A stretch of DNA of 51,380 bases from Mariniphaga sp. (GTDB taxonomy: Bacteria; Bacteroidota; Bacteroidia; Bacteroidales; Prolixibacteraceae): positions 1 to 51,380 of the forward strand of contig JAAFHB010000009.1 in NCBI GenBank assembly GCA_010906965.1. The letters run 5' to 3'. Both the position numbers and the translations under genes were made by a program. Under the pieces are notes generated by a model. That model was not told where the DNA came from. It saw nothing but the letters and a program-made list of their open reading frames with translations, and searched no databases. This document shows positions 50,307-51,380 of this stretch, piece by piece (the first letter of the stretch is position 1; every line of letters begins with the position of its first letter).

Positions 50307-51380
50307 TTATTTGACGCTTATTATCCCCAGTTCAACGAATCCGCTCGCATCAGTTTGAGTCGCCTTGATGCCAATTTGAATGAGCAAATTTTCCTGCGAT
50401 TGATCAATCAGCTTAAATTTTAAGGTGTAAACTCCCTTTTTAGTACTTGCCGGAATCTCGATTTGATAGTTTTCTGTTTTGCTTATACCGGGCAGCCAAT
50501 TTTTATTTCCCGAATCGATTGGCTTGGTTTCGAACGAATTGGCCGGATCCTTTGACTCAAACCTGAACACCAAACCGAACTTGTTGTAAGCCGGGGCAAT
50601 TCCTTTGTTCAACCAGTTGATCGAAATTTCGTTGTGCCCAATGTTCAGTACAGAATCATAAGTGGCACTCACCGGAAAATACCAATAGCCACATCTGTTG
50701 GCCAGTTCGTTGGTTAAATCGGGGTTATCGGCCAGCCATTCTTCGGCATATCCGTGGTAGCCAATGTAAGTCGCATGCATTGTTTCGATGGCTTTGCGTA
50801 GTACTTCCGCACCCGAATAACCATATTTCGCGATCTTTTCGGCTCCGTTTTTGCCAAGCCAGTTGCCGTCTTTTTTAACCATTCCATAATGTTGAAGTTC
50901 AAAAACAATTGGCTTTTTCAGGTACAATGGGTCGTAAAAACGCGGATGACTTACCGACCACGTATTAAGGTTATTTTGCAGGTACCAATCAACCAGAGGG
51001 CTATCGTCGCGAAGCGAAATTCCATTCGCGGTAGCATATTCGTAAAGAGTTTTCACGTCAGCATCCTGTTTCCCGTAATACAGCAAATCGTCGGTGCAAA
51101 CCAATTGGGTCTTTTTGTAGTTTTTCAGGAAGATATCGATGTTGGCTTTTACTTCGTCCACGGTGGGGGGCACTTTGGTTGAGAAATGGGTATGTCCTTC
51201 GCCCCATTCGCCAATACTGCCAATATCGATGTAACTTACCCAAGGTTTTCCATCGTATCTTTCGGCAAAAGCGCGATTGAAATTGTCAAGTTTTTCGAGG
51301 TAAATGGGGTCGTTCCATTTGGGTGTCCATGACTTGATTCCGCCGCTCATCGCCACCGTTCCTTTTGCACCGGCTTTTTC
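50307..51380 (-). CDS. DUF4832-type glycan-active protein, C-terminal part (cut by right edge)
   Basis: The frame stays open to the last base, so the gene begins beyond the window. The visible 357 residues include the end of a TIM-barrel-like domain (VSYIDIGSIGEWGEGHTHFS, LQNNLNTWSVSHPRFYD, KPIVFELQHYG) and a DUF4832-like region (HATYIGYHGYAEEWLA, NRCGYWYFPVSATY), followed by a beta-sandwich with NEISINWLNKGIAPAYNKFGLVF and a final jellyroll-like set. Such proteins are found in polysaccharide loci as likely glycosidases of beta-galactosidase-like fold. GEWGEG could hold a catalytic Glu. Confidence 0.75.
   Translation of the reverse strand, partial: EKAGAKGTVAMSGGIKSWTPKWNDPIYLEKLDNFNRAFAERYDGKPWVSYIDIGSIGEWGEGHTHFSTKVPPTVDEVKANIDIFLKNYKKTQLVCTDDLLYYGKQDADVKTLYEYATANGISLRDDSPLVDWYLQNNLNTWSVSHPRFYDPLYLKKPIVFELQHYGMVKKDGNWLGKNGAEKIAKYGYSGAEVLRKAIETMHATYIGYHGYAEEWLADNPDLTNELANRCGYWYFPVSATYDSVLNIGHNEISINWLNKGIAPAYNKFGLVFRFESKDPANSFETKPIDSGNKNWLPGISKTENYQIEIPASTKKGVYTLKFKLIDQSQENLLIQIGIKATQTDASGFVELGIISVK

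Overview
The window looks like chromosome from a free-living or gut-type Bacteroidota (Bacteroidales/Marinilabiliales-like). Signs of this are an outer-membrane beta-barrel receptor with a carboxypeptidase-regulatory-like N-terminus, many exported glycan-degrading enzymes, a FISUMP lipoprotein, a GntR regulator with a LacI-type sensor domain, and promoters of the TTTG-N20-TAnnTTTG type (clearest in front of tRNA-Val). All functional calls are read from the sequence by family resemblance; no search was run.

Left part (1-21.9 kb), core chromosome. A cut-off GT2 glycosyltransferase and an LtaS-like membrane phosphotransferase (+) face an unknown membrane-anchored protein and an OmpR/histidine-kinase pair (-). 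The kinase is divergent from a small envelope protein, and both proteins carry an uninterrupted run of ten prolines followed by Val-Pro. Then come a Tat-exported Gfo/Idh/MocA oxidoreductase, a TonB-type receptor, and a minus-strand array (endo/exonuclease-phosphatase, beta-helix lipoprotein, SSS symporter, NamZ-like muramidase). The array is divergent from a NagZ-serine hydrolase fusion; together these suggest peptidoglycan fragment salvage. A small conserved DNA-binding protein and a DUF1080 (3-keto-glycoside hydrolase-like) protein follow.

Middle (21,968-33,789), an 11.8-kb integrative element in the 3' half of tRNA-Val(TAC). It is bounded by a 49-bp direct repeat with one mismatch. The integrase lies at the right end, and TTTGCATAC repeats near both ends are probable integrase arm sites. 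It has a phage-type replication module (O-like wHTH protein plus DnaB helicase), an excisionase-like HTH gene set among strong inverted repeats, and an iteron-like non-coding region. It shows no capsid, packaging or conjugation genes, so it resembles a phage satellite or a small replicating island. Cargo includes a controller-protein-like HTH with C-box-like operators next to a HARE-HTH/PD-(D/E)XK nuclease without a methyltransferase, a DUF932 protein, a FISUMP lipoprotein, and an AAA+ ATPase gene broken by one in-frame TAA. The flank beyond the right att copy repeats the layout of the element's left end, suggesting an older related insertion.

Right part (34.1-51.4 kb), a minus-strand glycan locus. 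Its left half reads as a D-apiose pathway: GH140 apiosidase-like enzyme (release), a sugar transporter (uptake), and proteins resembling ApsD, ApnL, ApnO and OiaC (D-apiose to apionolactone to apionate to 3-oxo-isoapionate to L-erythrulose), with a GntR/LacI-type regulator and a palindromic operator over the transporter promoter. Its right half holds GH3, GH27, a beta-helix glycosidase-like protein, a conserved secreted protein of unknown function, a DUF4832-type protein cut by the window edge, and an out-of-place DUF1016 nuclease gene with a 43-bp near-perfect palindrome inside its coding sequence. An apiose-containing pectin such as RG-II or apiogalacturonan is the likely substrate (inference).
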